Source: Guyanagaster necrorhizus
Taxonomy: Eukaryota; Basidiomycota; Agaricomycetes; Agaricales; Physalacriaceae
Direction: 5' to 3'
Length of the DNA: 64,000 nt
NCBI RefSeq assembly: GCF_019112545.1
Contig: NW_025064885.1
Span: 248,001 to 312,000, forward strand
Shown: in pieces, positions 48,401-60,868 of the stretch
Layout: every line of letters begins with the position of its first letter
How positions within the stretch are numbered: the first letter of the stretch is position 1
Position numbers and translations under genes: made by a program
The notes under the pieces: model-generated
Database searches by the model: none
Seen by the model: the letters and a program-made list of their open reading frames with translations, nothing else
What the model was told of the DNA's origin: nothing

Positions 48401-48744
48401 CCGAAAGATTTGAGTTCATACGCCAGCTCGGTAGTGTGTTCCTTGTTCGCCCTGATATTCTCAAGTCGTACATCACGGAGAATTATCTTGGGCGAATAGA
48501 TCCTACTCTGCTGAAACCTTATCTTGCATTGCGCAGCGATTGGGGTCAATTAGAGAAAGGCTTCGATGACGAAGCCGACACACCGGCCGAGGACGCGCTG
48601 ACGGAGACAAAAGGTTTGAAGGATAGGTTTGGGCGGCTAAGCCTGATGATGAAGGATTTGGAGGGATTGAAGCTCGAAGGCATTCGAGAGAACATGCCTA
48701 CGATGCCGACTAGTATTACGAGTAGCTTTTCAAGGTTTAGCTGA
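45418..48744 (+). CDS. SEC10: Exocyst subunit Sec10
   Basis: Multi-exon gene of roughly 900 residues. It starts at 45418; the first splice joins SVFK to GKFDVTDFVGAVSEKLI and the next joins SKADSG to PFDPKPFIRNFEAAVDKL, the conserved Sec10 N-terminus. A heptad-rich block (KTEQMEKSVRVSEREYSKEM) precedes the helical-bundle region, with conserved GEQLESVHTERQRAQAAYDLIDFY. Later exons carry the CATCHR-type bundles (QVYVNQHDFFINNV, RILQLVHIQASNLVEDLK, AKNAFALLRVLAEAIGNAYV). The stop is at 48744. Sec10 bridges the exocyst subcomplexes that tether secretory vesicles to the plasma membrane at hyphal tips. Introns are many and short; their exact limits in 46340-46560 and 47500-48300 were not all resolved. 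Confidence 0.9.
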
Positions 48745-48808
48745 AACGCGTCTTTGCAATTCCTGTTTATACACATATTTTGTTGTTTGCATTAACTTAT
48801 TGTACTTG

Positions 48809-50039
48809 CTATTCCCCTTTAAATACAGGTCTTCTCTTGTCTTTGAAAGCTTCCAAAGCCTCGAGGCGATCTGAAGTTGAGAGTAGAGGTTCATAAGACG
48901 CTCGTTCAAAGTCCAAGCCTGTAAAAGGTAATTAAATATCTACCAGAGATCCATTGAAAAGGAAGTATACCTGTTTCAAGGGATAGATCCTCAGAACGAG
49001 AAATTGCCTGTTTGGCAGCACGAAGAGCAAGGGGAGCTGAAGACAATATTCAATATCCAAGCCGCAGCCATACAAAGCTGAGTTCACCATTAAATGAAAT
49101 GGTCTCTGCCAAGGTCAAAGCCCGATCGAATGCGTTGGACTCTGGTACGGAAACATAATCCACCAGACCTTGTCAAAGTCAGCACAAATCGAACGCAGTA
49201 ACCATTATAGTACCCCATTGAAGAGCTTCAGGTGCAGATAACATTCGCGCAGTGAAGATGAGATCCTTTGCTTTAGATATTCCCAAGATTCTGGTGGCGC
49301 GCTGGGTCCCACCCGCTCCCGGGATTATTCCCAGCGCAGCTACTTTATCATCAGACCAAAGAAGACGATCAGCCAACAGAGTTGCCTCACTTTCTGGTAA
49401 CCCAATCTTCGTTACACTAGAACCTAGAATCGGCTCAATAGCGAACGAGGGTTACTAGCAGTGAGATTACCTGCCACACGTAGATCACATGCCAGGCCAA
49501 GTTCCAAACCTCCCCCAAGTGCGGGGCCGTCAATGGCCGCTATTGTTGGCATTGGAAGCGATTCCAGCAGTCCCAGAGCGGCACGTAAGTCGACTAGGAA
49601 TTTCGCAACCTGAACTTGAGACATAGTTCGCCGTTCCATGAGGTCCGCTCCAGCACAGAAAGATCCAACAGTTGTAGATCGAACAATTAGAACGCGGACA
49701 CTGGGAGACGCGGTTATATGCCGTCAAATTCGGAATGAAACAAACAAGTCACCTCTTGTCAAAGCGCACTGTCTCCAAGCTTTCGCGCATTTCCTGTGAG
49801 GAATATCAACAAAAGCTCCCCTCACTATTTCCTTTCAAGATGACCTGTAGCATTCGCGTAGATATTGCGTTCTTGCTTTGCGGTCTGTTAAGGGAGAGAC
49901 AGGTCACACCAGGATGCGAGGGTATTGGCTCTAGAAAGGCTTGGGGTAGTGATGTCGACATTTGTCGTCGCGACCTTGTAGCCAGAACATGGTGAGAGAA
50001 ACGAAGGCTCCGATACACAGAGAGTAAAGCGATCGTCAT
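48809..50039 (-). CDS. Enoyl-CoA hydratase / methylglutaconyl-CoA hydratase, mitochondrial
   Basis: The start at 50039 gives [15 protein letters not shown]..., a basic, hydroxylated presequence. The crotonase fold follows: [25 protein letters not shown] (oxyanion motif), [25 protein letters not shown] (the second oxyanion and catalytic loop with the conserved Glu region) and [11 protein letters not shown]...[11 protein letters not shown]. The ending is [21 protein letters not shown]. The set of motifs and length fit the AUH group, which hydrates 3-methylglutaconyl-CoA in leucine catabolism; a short-chain enoyl-CoA hydratase is the alternative. It is tail to tail with SEC10 (64 bases between stops). 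Confidence 0.9.
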
Positions 50040-50497
50040 GGTGGTTAACGAAAGGGTGCGGGCGTTTCGGCCGACGATATCACATGACGCACGCACGGAC
50101 CACCCTTGAAATGTATAAAAAGCCGTTCCGTGCATTATTGAATCTTCAGATACATACTCATCAGGATCTTTCTATAGAAACTGACCGAGTCTCGCATTTT
50201 TACAAATGCCGCAACCTTCAAATCCAGTCGATGATAGTCGCCTTCACTCGCTCTACTGAGAGCATGGCCTTGGTTTTCCAAGGTCTCGAGGACGTTTGGC
50301 TTTGGTTCTTCCTTTAATGCTCTTGTGGCACGGAAGGAGCTGGGCCGGCGAGTTGAATGCTAGTCTGATGGATTCCATTGTTGTAATTAGTATTGTAGAG
50401 GATTGTACACTCTGTATTAAAATGTTTTCCAATCATTTGTTTGAAAAAAAAAATTTTTTTTGTTTTTGTGTGGCAGCTTGCTTGTTTGTGACCATTG
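50040..50497. promoter_or_regulatory. Divergent intergenic region with TATA-like site and A10T8 tract
   Basis: 458 bases between outward-facing genes. A TATAAAA site lies at 50114-50120 on the plus strand, about 380 bases before the QPRTase ATG. A perfect A10T8 inverted tract is at 50444-50461, a rigid nucleosome-excluding type of sequence common in fungal promoters. No gene is called here. Confidence 0.4.
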
Positions 50498-51631
<1,134 letters not shown>

Positions 51632-52404
51632 GTGGGAACAACCAAGAAGTAAATGCATTTTGTACCATTAATTCTTCTTTATGACAAGGAATTATTATTA
51701 TTATATAGAGATGTAGAATTGCGCCCTCGAACTCATCTCTGTCTCGTGTACAGACAGCACTCTTCCACTTTTCTGAGAGATGACACATCCAACAGCTGCC
51801 TGTGTGTCGATTCCCCAGTTCCATGACGCGACGTGCGTGAAATTACTTCGTTGGTTACCAAAGCCGGTTCTTCTGCACGACGTCGAAACAGAGTTTACCT
51901 AATGATGCCGCGTGCGTAACCTCGAGCTCACGGAACCATGGTGCCAGCCGAGAAGATAGCTGTGCCCTGAATGCGAATGGGCCTATAGAGGGCAAAGAGA
52001 GGTTCAAGAGAAAACGAAGATGACCATAAGAATTGGGGACCTAATGATGCGGTTTTATTTATTTAAATGAGAAACTCAGTGCCGATAACGATACCGGTTG
52101 TTTCGATAGCTGCCCAGACAGGGTCAAGTGCATTGTCGTCGAGACCTCTTGCCGATGTCTCGGGTACCCTGCCTGATAATGAGAGATCCGTTTGACGCCT
52201 GCGGGTGAAGCAATCGAATCTGTGCCCGTGGGGATCGTCGAGAAATAGTACCCAAGGTTATATCGTTCAAATCCAGTTTGTCTGCTTGGCTCGGTGGGAA
52301 AAAGAGCAAGCCGCAACGGTGGTAGACACACACAGATACAAACTTTAGCCTCTACGAGTCCAGGTCCGTCCACGGGTCTAATCCAATATTTACTCACCTC
52401 AACC
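51632..52404. other. 770-base intergenic region
   Basis: It holds the QPRTase 3' flank and the promoter of the next plus-strand gene. A minus-strand frame at 52059-52499 is open for 147 codons but is Trp/Ser/Tyr-rich with no known domain and overlaps the next gene's 5' end; treated as unsupported. Confidence 0.4.
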
Positions 52405-53763
52405 ATGGTTGTAGACCACCACCAGGTTACTCGATTTCTCATGTTATCTAGCGCGTCATGACTGAGTTTCTTCTGCGCCCAGCCTATTTCTGCTCCCACG
52501 CCCCTTCTCGATCAGCTCCGCGATCGCCTCGAAGAAATGCTACGGGATTATGGAGATCACACAGAGGCGCTTCAAGTAAGGATTCAGACCCTTGAGGAAG
52601 AAAAGTGCTGTTTGGTCAAAGAAGTGCAGGCAGCACACGATCTGAATGACGAGCTCCAGCGACGACTTGAAAGCGCGCAGGACTCGTCGACCGGTGTGCC
52701 CAAGAAGACCTACGATCACGCCTTGAGAATCATTCGGGACTTGATTCAGAACAGGCCGCTTGTTGCTGTCGAGGTGGATACTCATTCCACTCTTCATATC
52801 TTGGTCTTGAATTTGCCCAGGACGGGGAACTCAACCAGGCCGTTGTGAACGACCTCACTAGATTAGAAGACTCCGATACAGAGAAGAGCGCGAGCATGGC
52901 CCGTCCTCGGGAAAGTCCATCGCCAACACATGCACCGAATGCACCATTTGATATGGAGCTAATGCAGGCCCATTTTGGCAACGAGCGCTTGCCTGGCTTC
53001 GCAACAGACTCTTACTGTCGTTCCAGGAAATGGGTCAAATGGGTGAAATACTTGAATTTAGATACAGAGACGGTATGGTGCTCTCGTGCTTGATATTCTG
53101 TCATTGACCATCTGCTAGGAGGATGTCATTGAGAGGTGAGCTTCTTGTTTTTGCATCCAAATAACTCATCACATTCGGATTGACGGTAGTCTGGAGCTTG
53201 CAAATGACTTGAATCCACGCATCCATGGTACGACACGAGGTCTGCTTTTTGTGTACCATCCGATCTTTCTGGAAGACCCTTCGGAAGAACAAGTGTCATA
53301 TTTCATCGATTGGAGTAGTAAGGCGGTGAATCAACGAATTCAACGATACTTATTTGAACGGGAAAGCCACAAGAAGCCTCTCCACGTCTTCGTGTTGCCT
53401 CAGAGCAAGGTCAGTTAGACTATCTTCGATGGAAGAAAGACCTGAATCTGTTGTTTTTGGCAGAAATGCTGGTGTTACGTTGGTGCTCACCGGATACTCA
53501 TCATGGATACAGGGGACCCACGGCTCTGGGCGCGATTAAGCAACTCGGTAAAATGCTGGCTGGCTAAGCGAATTGCTGCGTTGCACTGAAATCCAGTAAC
53601 ACAGGACGGACCTCGTATTGCCCGCCATATCGCTCAACGCTGCTACCACGATGAGAGCGAAGTCTCGAGATCCCTGGACGCTGAGGAGCTGGATGAAGTG
53701 TGCCTACGTGTGTATCCGGTAGAAGAAGACGAGACGAATGATATGCTGAGCCGACTCCACTGA
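52405..53763 (+). CDS. Uncharacterised protein with N-terminal coiled coil
   Basis: A short first exon (52405-52425, MVVDHHQ) splices at CAG / GTTACT ... CCCAG (52426-52482) to PISAPTPLLDQLRDRLEEMLRDYGDHTEAL. A coiled coil follows (IQTLEEEKCCLVKEVQAAHDLNDELQRRLESAQ). After further small exons comes a globular-looking C-terminal half rich in Trp, Tyr and Phe (FVYHPIFLEDPSEEQVSYFIDWSSKAVNQRI; LHVFVLPQSK; CYVGAHRILIMDTGDPRLWARL) and a tail ending at 53763. Mushroom genomes contain families with similar N-terminal coiled coils, but no named domain is certain here. The spliced frames join consistently, which supports a gene. The internal limits near 52790-53210 are approximate. Confidence 0.65.
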
Positions 53764-54110
53764 GAAGGAGACATCCCAGTAATTTGAGTATGTAGCAACA
53801 ACGGGGACATTTCAGCGTGGCCGAGTGACATATACAAACGTCGGAAAATCAAAACAAGTGAATAATGCTAAGTGGAGCAAACAAATAGGGTGACGCCGAT
53901 AAGATACCCTTCTGGTCGCACTGGATACCGGCATCCTCTTTCAGGCCGCCGACCGGCCCTTTAGGGTTCCACCATTCTTTGTTTCCTTTCAATTATACTT
54001 CCATCACCATTGTTCACCCGTCTTTACCTTACATTACCTCTCCTTTCTTTGGTTTGTGCGTCTTCTAGCCTCGCACAGGCCAGCTGCGAGCCTAGAACGC
54101 CCCCCAGGAC
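53764..54110. promoter_or_regulatory. Promoter region of mucin-like surface gene
   Basis: About 350 bases with no plausible gene. CT-rich sequence from 53960 to 54060 is typical of basidiomycete core promoters and leaders. Confidence 0.4.
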
Positions 54111-55765
54111 ATGCTCACGTCTGGACGTCTTTTCTGCACCGTCTCCATCGTCCTCTTTTTTGTTATTTCGTCGCTCATGTTCTCCAATGCACCTCGCAAG
54201 GATCACCTTTCTTTATCAAAACGAGACTACATCCTTAGGCGTCAGGGTGATGGCAGTAGTCCATCAGGGAGCGGACTGCCAAATTCCACCGCTTCAGTAA
54301 ACCAGCAGACGGGCTCATTCACGAGCACGAGCACCACCGATGCCTCTTTCTCCGGAACTTCTTCATTCGATTCAGTGCGCGAAACGACGGTTTCGACATT
54401 CGTTTCAACTTCGACAGTGACATCCACGATCTCGACTACGTCCAGTAGTGGCTCATTTTCTCCGACTTTCTCGTCACAATCCTCTTCGTCGTCAACGTCT
54501 AGCACGTCAACTTCTTCCACGAGCACGTCCTCAAGTCCTCCGATAACAACTTCTTCATCGACTTCGAGCTCGTTACCATTTGAAACGTCAGTGTATCCAC
54601 ACTCCTGATACGCGTGTCGTAACTCATCTTCTAACGTACAGCCCCACTACCACGACCACGTTGAGCAGCAGCTCATCATCAACGTTGTCGTTGTCTTCCG
54701 TGACCACCGCAGTTTCCTCTGATGTCGTGAGGGCCACTACAGAGATCAACGCTGCCACCAGCTCAACTACATTTACCATTGATTTCGCCACTTCCACTGC
54801 TTCCTCCTCTTCCACCCCATCTAGTGCCACCGAGACTGCTATCATTGCTGCAGCAACATCAGATGGGTATGTGGTTCTGTTCTTAGTATCCATTGATTCT
54901 TGGATTAACTATCACTTCCGTTCAGCTTCTGGGCCAACAAGTCAGCTGGTGAGCCTATCAAATAGATACTGTGACGACACTAGCAACTCATGTTTCATCT
55001 GTAGTTGCCGGGACATTTGCCGTCGTGGGAGTGATCATATGTGCTGTCATCGCAGCTGCGATATTTTTCCTGATCAAGAGGCGGCAACGTCGCGATTACG
55101 GGAGTGACTATTTCCCGCCAGAAAAATGGACCCCGCCAATGTCAGAGCCTGGACTCAAGAGCCCGTCTCCCGGCCCGAGCATAGTAGAGCTGAGCCACCC
55201 GCCCATGGACGTCTTTTCTAATCGGGAAGTCTTTTCCGATAACCATGCCGAAGTGGGCAATTATTACAATTCCCAGAGCTCTCACGATGGTCATTATTAT
55301 GGTGCGGAGACCAGTATGACAAGAGGTCCGTTCTACGGTATCGATGGCACTCAAAATTATCCGCTCGGTTCTGCTCCGGATATTATTCTCACCTATGCGA
55401 AGGACGTGGATCGTCAGTATCCCGTATATGAAGACGATCACAGAAGGGCTTCCACCTCTTCCTCGCCTCCTCGTCCGTCAACCAATTCTGGACGCCCCTC
55501 CCCAACTCCTGGTCGAACATCGCTCAACTCTGGACGCCCCTCACCAACTCTTGGTCGGAGGTCACCTACGTCCGGGCGCCCAGCACCTTCCTCCCTCGCG
55601 CAACACGCCTATAGCACCTCCAACACGTCGACTACAAGCATAAAGCCTGTCGCTGGACTGACAGTGCCTCCTTCCCGCAAAGATCCTAGTGATCGAGATT
55701 CGGAGGTGTCTTCGATTGATTCGTTCTACGGTGCCTCCGCGTCCTCTGCGGGCCTAGCTATCTAG
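54111..55765 (+). CDS. Mucin-like single-pass surface protein (Ser/Thr-rich ectodomain)
   Basis: ATG 54111 starts a signal peptide or signal anchor (RLFCTVSIVLFFVISSLMFSNA). The ectodomain is about 230 residues of Ser, Thr and short SSTSST-type repeats and is expected to be heavily O-mannosylated. Splicing through introns near 54588-54650, 54869-54929 and 54953-55004 yields DGFWANKSAVAGTFAVVG and then the membrane helix VIICAVIAAAIFFLIKRR, followed by a basic stop-transfer KRRQRRD. The cytosolic tail (about 220 residues) is rich in Pro and Ser with RPSP/TSGRPSP repeats. Layout and topology resemble cell-wall stress sensors (Wsc/Mid2 style) and Msb2-like mucins, but no WSC domain is present. 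Function is inferred only from architecture. Confidence 0.75.
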
Positions 55766-56902
55766 ACCCTATCTCCTCTTGTATCTTTAAAAGGTGAGTT
55801 TTACTTGGTGTCCGACTGTTGTTATTCACGAACATTCTTCAGATTAAAGGTGGATGGATTTTTCTATGTAACTCTAGCCTTCCGGTTGTCGTACTCTTTT
55901 ATCTTTATGTCTTTCTTGATTAGTATGGCTCTTATCGCGCTTTGGTTTCTTTGGGCACAAAGGCGGTGGAGGCTTTCTAGACCGGACCATATATCTTGAA
56001 GATATAGTCATGTCACGATATTGTTAAATTGATGAGGAATTTCTGCTATTTGGAGTGATCTTGTCGGACTGGGCTTTTCAGAGCGCTAATGGGAGCAACA
56101 TTGGTCTGGCTCTCCTTGTGTGCACTCTACTCGCGTAATCTAATGACGTAGCGCTCAGTTCAAGGTTGAATGCCGGAAATACTGGCTGTTAAAAATGACT
56201 CCAATCACGCTAGTATCGTTTCTCGAAGTACACGGATGTACTGATACGTCGTGTAGGAAAGGAGGCTTGAAATTGTGGCGAAACAGTGTGTCAAGTGGTC
56301 TTTTAAAATATGTATTATGACACCTAGATCGATAACACGAACGGTACCGCACCATGTTCTGGGTACTTCAAATGAAGATCTGCTGTTCGTCCGGTGCCAT
56401 CAAAAGAACCGGTATGAGCAAGCAGTATGAGAATGTGAGATCATCAACGATGCTTCCAAGCCCTTCACTGCTAGCGGGGCCATGGAAATGGGTTGTCTGC
56501 GGGGCGATGGCAAGGTTAGATAAAGAAATTGCACAAAGTTTAGATTAAGACGAAGATAAATCTCGTGTACATCTCAGCAAAGTAATGCATATGATGAATA
56601 CGGTGTTTTTTTAAGTGGCGAAGAAGGTGAATTCGGTCAGTGTTCTGGCGCCGTGCATGATCTCGCCTAGACACCGGAGCCTCAGGTTGATAGGCCGAAG
56701 AGTAGATGGGACGAGAAAAAAATGTGACATGTAAATTCGCACCGACAGCAAGACAGGAGCAGATGAGACGGGATGCTGCAGACCAAGGGGCTCGCCGACG
56801 GGATCGCACTTCCTCCTACAGCTATGTAGCTTGTTGTACAATTCAATTGACTAGCAAGAAAATGATACACAGAGAAGTTTTGAAGAAGAGAGCAATTCTG
56901 GT
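55766..56902. other. 1.1-kb region without a supported gene
   Basis: The 3' flanks of the mucin-like gene and the first Kre9-like gene converge here. Short hydrophobic frames (for example 55805-55999) exist but have no start context or homology I can support. No repeats of note. Confidence 0.4.
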
Positions 56903-57681
56903 CTATGTATGCGTAACCACATAGCCACGCCAGAATAACATGGCACCAAAAAGAGCGAAAAGACTAACGAGACCATTATTGCTGAAATCGGTAAGGTGCG
57001 GGGCGTTGGAGGAGGTGGTGGCGGGAGCAGTAGTCGTCTCTGCGCTGGACGAGTCGGGTTCGGACGTACCGGAAGCGATAGCAGCAGCAGCGGAGGTTGA
57101 AGTACGGAGATACGAGAAGCTAGTAGTACTGAAGGCAATTGATACCCATTAACATTAACAAGCAGATAGAATGAAGATTACCACTTACGTTGTCGTCGGA
57201 GTGCCAGTAGAAACAGCCGAGATGACAAATTCCGAAGACTGAGCCAGTATAGTGTTCGGATGCTTAGAATCCCTGACAAAGTTGACACGGAAGGTTGCGC
57301 CGACGGGCCATCCACCGTTAGGAGGGTTAACTTGCACCGTCAAGAGCGACCCGCTTAGAATAACCATGAGAATCAGGTCCTGAGGCAAGGCGGTACGATT
57401 CTGATAGATGCACGGCATTCAGGTGAAGTGGGCAGGCGTAAGAGAAAGCACTCGCCTGATTGGTGAGAACGGGAGTGACACTCTTTGGATCTGTATCAAC
57501 CATTTCCCAAGAAATACTGCAAGGCGATATAAGTGAGATGGTCGACGACGCACAAGACGAGAACGACGTACGTATTAAGCCCAGAGTCGGTCCATCCCTT
57601 GGTTTCAGACGGTTCATTGATCTGGTACGCCAACGCAGACGCAGCGAACAGTAGAGATACAGAGACGGTGACGAAATGCAT
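56903..57681 (-). CDS. Kre9/Knh1-like Ser-Thr-rich GPI protein, paralogue A
   Basis: ATG 57681 begins a clean signal peptide (MHFVTVSVSLLFAASALAYQ). The mature region has the Kre9/Knh1-like beta-sandwich motifs INEPSETKGWTDSG, ISWEMVDTDP and VQVNPPNGGWPVGATFRVNF, with the conserved ILAQSSEF block. A Thr/Ser/Ala-rich stalk follows and then a hydrophobic end (GLVSLFALFGAMLF) but with ten further residues (WRGYVVTHT) after it, so GPI anchoring is less certain than in paralogue B. An intron at 57455-57401 has a GC donor (GCGAGT), at the same place as in B. The family is tied to beta-1,6-glucan assembly or cell-surface adhesion. The two genes are a tandem duplication. Confidence 0.88.
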
Positions 57682-57985
57682 GACACGCGAGAGGCAAATT
57701 GAGAACAGAGAAATTGGAAGGAATAAAGACGCAAGGTTGGAACGCGTACCATTCGTACGCATGACCGCGATAAAGCTCGGTAGGTGCCGGTAAGTTCTCG
57801 CACGAAGCAAATGTCATACTTACTACAACAAGTATGTACAACAGAACCGTCCACTAGCAAATATACGGTTATTCCAAACTGTCTGTATAATAATTTTGCC
57901 CCTGCAAGAAAAAAAAGGTATATACGTAAAAGTCCAAGTAGGTAAACAGCACTCCGTGTGTGTGCGTCATGATAGTCCGTGGAAT

Positions 57986-58769
57986 TTAGAACAACATAGC
58001 ACCGAGAAGAGCGAGAAGGCCAACAAGGCCGCTACTACCGATACTTACGGGTAGCGCAGCATTGGAGGTAGTCGTGGCGGTGGACGAGGCAGAGCCGGAT
58101 GCACCACTTGCAGTGACACCACTTACAGTGCCAGTGGTAGCAGTCAAGGTGGTTCCAGTGCGAGTTGTCGAAGCAGCGGTGGTACTACTGAAGAAGTGAT
58201 CAAAAAGCTGAACGAGATGAATGCCAGCAAACACTTACATCCTAGTGGTGCTGGTCGAAGAAGCAGTTGCAGAAGAAGATGAACTTGAGCTCTCTGTAAT
58301 GTTGAACTCAGAGGACTGAGCAAGAATGCTGTTCAGGTCCTGAGCGTCCTGGACGAGATTGACACGGTAGGTGCCACCAACAATCCATCCACCAGCAGGA
58401 GGGTTGACCTGTTGCGTTCCCAGGGAACCGTCGACTAGAGAAGCAAGAGTCTGGTCTTGGCTCAAGACACTACGATCCTTGAAGAGAGTCAGTAAAAGAA
58501 AAAAAAAATAAAAAGAAGATTGTACTTGCCTGGTTGGTGAGAACGATAGTGAAGTTGGCACGGTCAGTATCGACCATTGTCCATGAAACGCTGAAAAAGG
58601 GGAAAGCAAAAGCAGGCAGCTCATCAGCCAAACTCTACACGAGAAAATGTCACCCAGAAGCATACGTTTGAGAGCCAGAGTTGGTCCATCCCTCGCTTGC
58701 GTTGGGAACAGTAACCGAGTAGGCCAAAGCTGAAGTAGCGCAGGCGATGAGAACGGCAGCGGTACGCAT
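57986..58769 (-). CDS. Kre9/Knh1-like Ser-Thr-rich GPI protein, paralogue B
   Basis: ATG 58769 starts a signal peptide (MRTAAVLIACATSALAYSV). The domain motifs are SVTVPNASEGWTNSG, VSWTMVDTDRANFTIVLTNQ, and VNPPAGGWIVGGTYRVNLVQD, ending with ILAQSSEFNI. The stalk is rich in Ser/Thr/Ala with TTGTVSGVTASGAS repeats. The C-terminus ends in a hydrophobic segment (GLVGLLALLGAMLF) with no extra residues, the classic GPI signal. An intron at 58529-58478 uses a GC donor (GCAAGT); the nearby GT sites put the frame out. It is likely to be a cell-wall or surface glycoprotein. High sequence parallel to paralogue A, upstream on the same strand. Confidence 0.9.
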
Positions 58770-60868
58770 GGTAATGAATGAAAACGACGGAAAAAATGGT
58801 GAAGGGAGGATTAAAACCGGTATGAAGGAAAACGGAGGGAGAGGTAGTGACGGTGAGTCGAAGAGCAAACGAGTGGGCGACGTCAAAAGTCAAGGCAGAG
58901 CGGACTTAACTCGCCTGCAGCCCAGAATGGAATATCGATCCCTTCCAGAAGGCTGTGTCGGCACGTGCTCTCTTGGCACTTACCGCGATTCTTGTCACAT
59001 ATATTTTTTTAAAAAATTTTTGGCATAATTGCAGAACGTCGAAACAGCCAAAATATATGTGTCTACATAGAATAACACCACCAAGGTTCTTTAACGAAAA
59101 ATTTGCTAGTTCATAATGTAATCAACGAGGAATCCACGACATTCGGGCATTCCTTGATGGGAATCAAAGGCACGATTCTGTCAGGCGGCAGGCCAGAAGC
59201 GAACATAGTAAACAGATATATTCAGTAACCAAGTTCAATCTTTCACCATCCTTGTTTCATCTCGCAAAAGTAGCCGTTTCATGGAGGAAAAACCTTGAGC
59301 ACCATGTCAGCTACGCCAGCTTCAGGCCGAGATCCAATGCGTTGTGTCAGAAACGCGAAAGACGGGGAAAAACAATTATGATCAAAGAAGAACATTTATC
59401 AACGATGCAGAGGCTGGACCCTGGATAGTGGTCGTAAAGCGTTACCAGCCTTAGCCCCGTCTTCAACATTCTTTATCAGGCTTCTGGTCACTGGGCACCA
59501 TATCGTTCATCTTGGCGCCGGTATGAGTCGATTTATGTTATTAATTTAATACCTTCTTGTGCGCAGATAACCTTCAGTAAAATCGGTCGGGAATAGATGA
59601 TGAAGCACCTATCTTTGCCTTCCTGACTTGAATACTTGTCGTCACGTTTCTCAGTTCTCCGTCAGGAGGAGTCCATCATAGGTTCCTCTTTACGTTCAGT
59701 TGAAAGACGTCTGTCCACCGTCTCGATAGGCCTGCAGGGCACATCCGCTGGATTCGGAAATGCAGTCGTTGATCCCTTGACTTGGTACTCTCATGAGCAC
59801 CAGAACCCAAGTCCTTGCCTAGCGGAGAGATGTGCATGAGAAGTGACACATTTCAGATGCGCAGAGGATTCCTTTCAGTGATAAGGACAGTGACCGACAT
59901 GCAGAATGTACGCAGCGAGCCTATAGGCGTGTGCATATCGCCCCAAAGGGGATCCTGTCTACAGAAACATGAGTTACGACCTCCAATGCCTGCACCATAT
60001 CCAAATGTCCATCGCAGAATTTGGCGCGTCGGCAGTTTTTTTTTTTGGCAAAGCTTTCCGAGTGGATTCGTGATGTGGTTTCATGCGTATACGGGAAAAC
60101 TTACATGCTTTGTCGTTCGAGGGCAGCGCCGCCCATGTCACCATCTGATGAATTATCATGGGCACGTCCCGCATTTTCGCATTGCATTTGCAGGTATCTC
60201 TTGACCGCCGTCCTCACTTACAAAGAAAACATTGAGGAATGACCAAAAAAAAAATTGCTTAAGAGTGCGGTTGTAGACGTGTCCCGAGGCGTACCGGTTA
60301 TACCTGAACCACATAACCGGATCAAAGCAGTCTGAGATGCCTTTGTCTTCGGAGCAATCTGGTGACGGCGAGCTTCGTTGGAAATCGATAAATCATCGGC
60401 AAAAGATTTGTAGAACATGAACGTAGTTGCATCCTTAAGACTATTGGTCGCAATATAGTGACAGTGGAGGACCCGAGGGCTCAGGTTTAGACCTCATCGA
60501 CAGGCGCAACCGGTGATTTCAGACCTCCAAAAAAATCCTCCTAAGACAACGTAGTGTTACATCCGTTCTGGAAGTTACCCGGTTGCCGGTAGCATTAATC
60601 GGATGTATGGCGCTTTTGAGGAACCTGGAACGGTGACTCATCGCTTCAAGAGTTGGGTGCTGATTGATTGCCGTAGAGTGTGGTGTGCCTTGTCGCCCGG
60701 TGATATAACTGTTGGGATCTTCATAACAGGAATTCAACACGCCTTAAAATTGATCACCGTCGGAAAACGTACGTTATGTTCAACAGAAAAGCGTCCGGTA
60801 GGTTCAATGTATCAACACAAGGAAAAATCAAGGACACGAGTGTTAATAGAACTAACATACCACATCAT
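58770..60868. other. 2.1-kb gene-poor region
   Basis: No frame here shows a recognisable protein. It contains AT-rich motifs, including the palindrome T7A6T5 at 59004-59021, and a T run near 60040. I see no transposon ends, terminal repeats or tRNA-like clover-leaf. It includes the promoter of paralogue B and the 3' flank of Gemin2. Confidence 0.45.

Noticed and set aside
52255..52285. Sequence resembling a tRNA B-box (GTTCAAATCC)
   Set aside because: No matching A-box, acceptor stem or anticodon arm can be drawn around it.
52059..52499. 147-codon open frame on the minus strand upstream of the coiled-coil gene
   Set aside because: No recognisable domain, odd composition, and it overlaps the better-supported divergent 5' exon at 52405.
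58770..60868. Possible transposon remnant in the gene-poor stretch
   Set aside because: No terminal repeats, target duplication or transposase/reverse-transcriptase motifs were seen in any frame.
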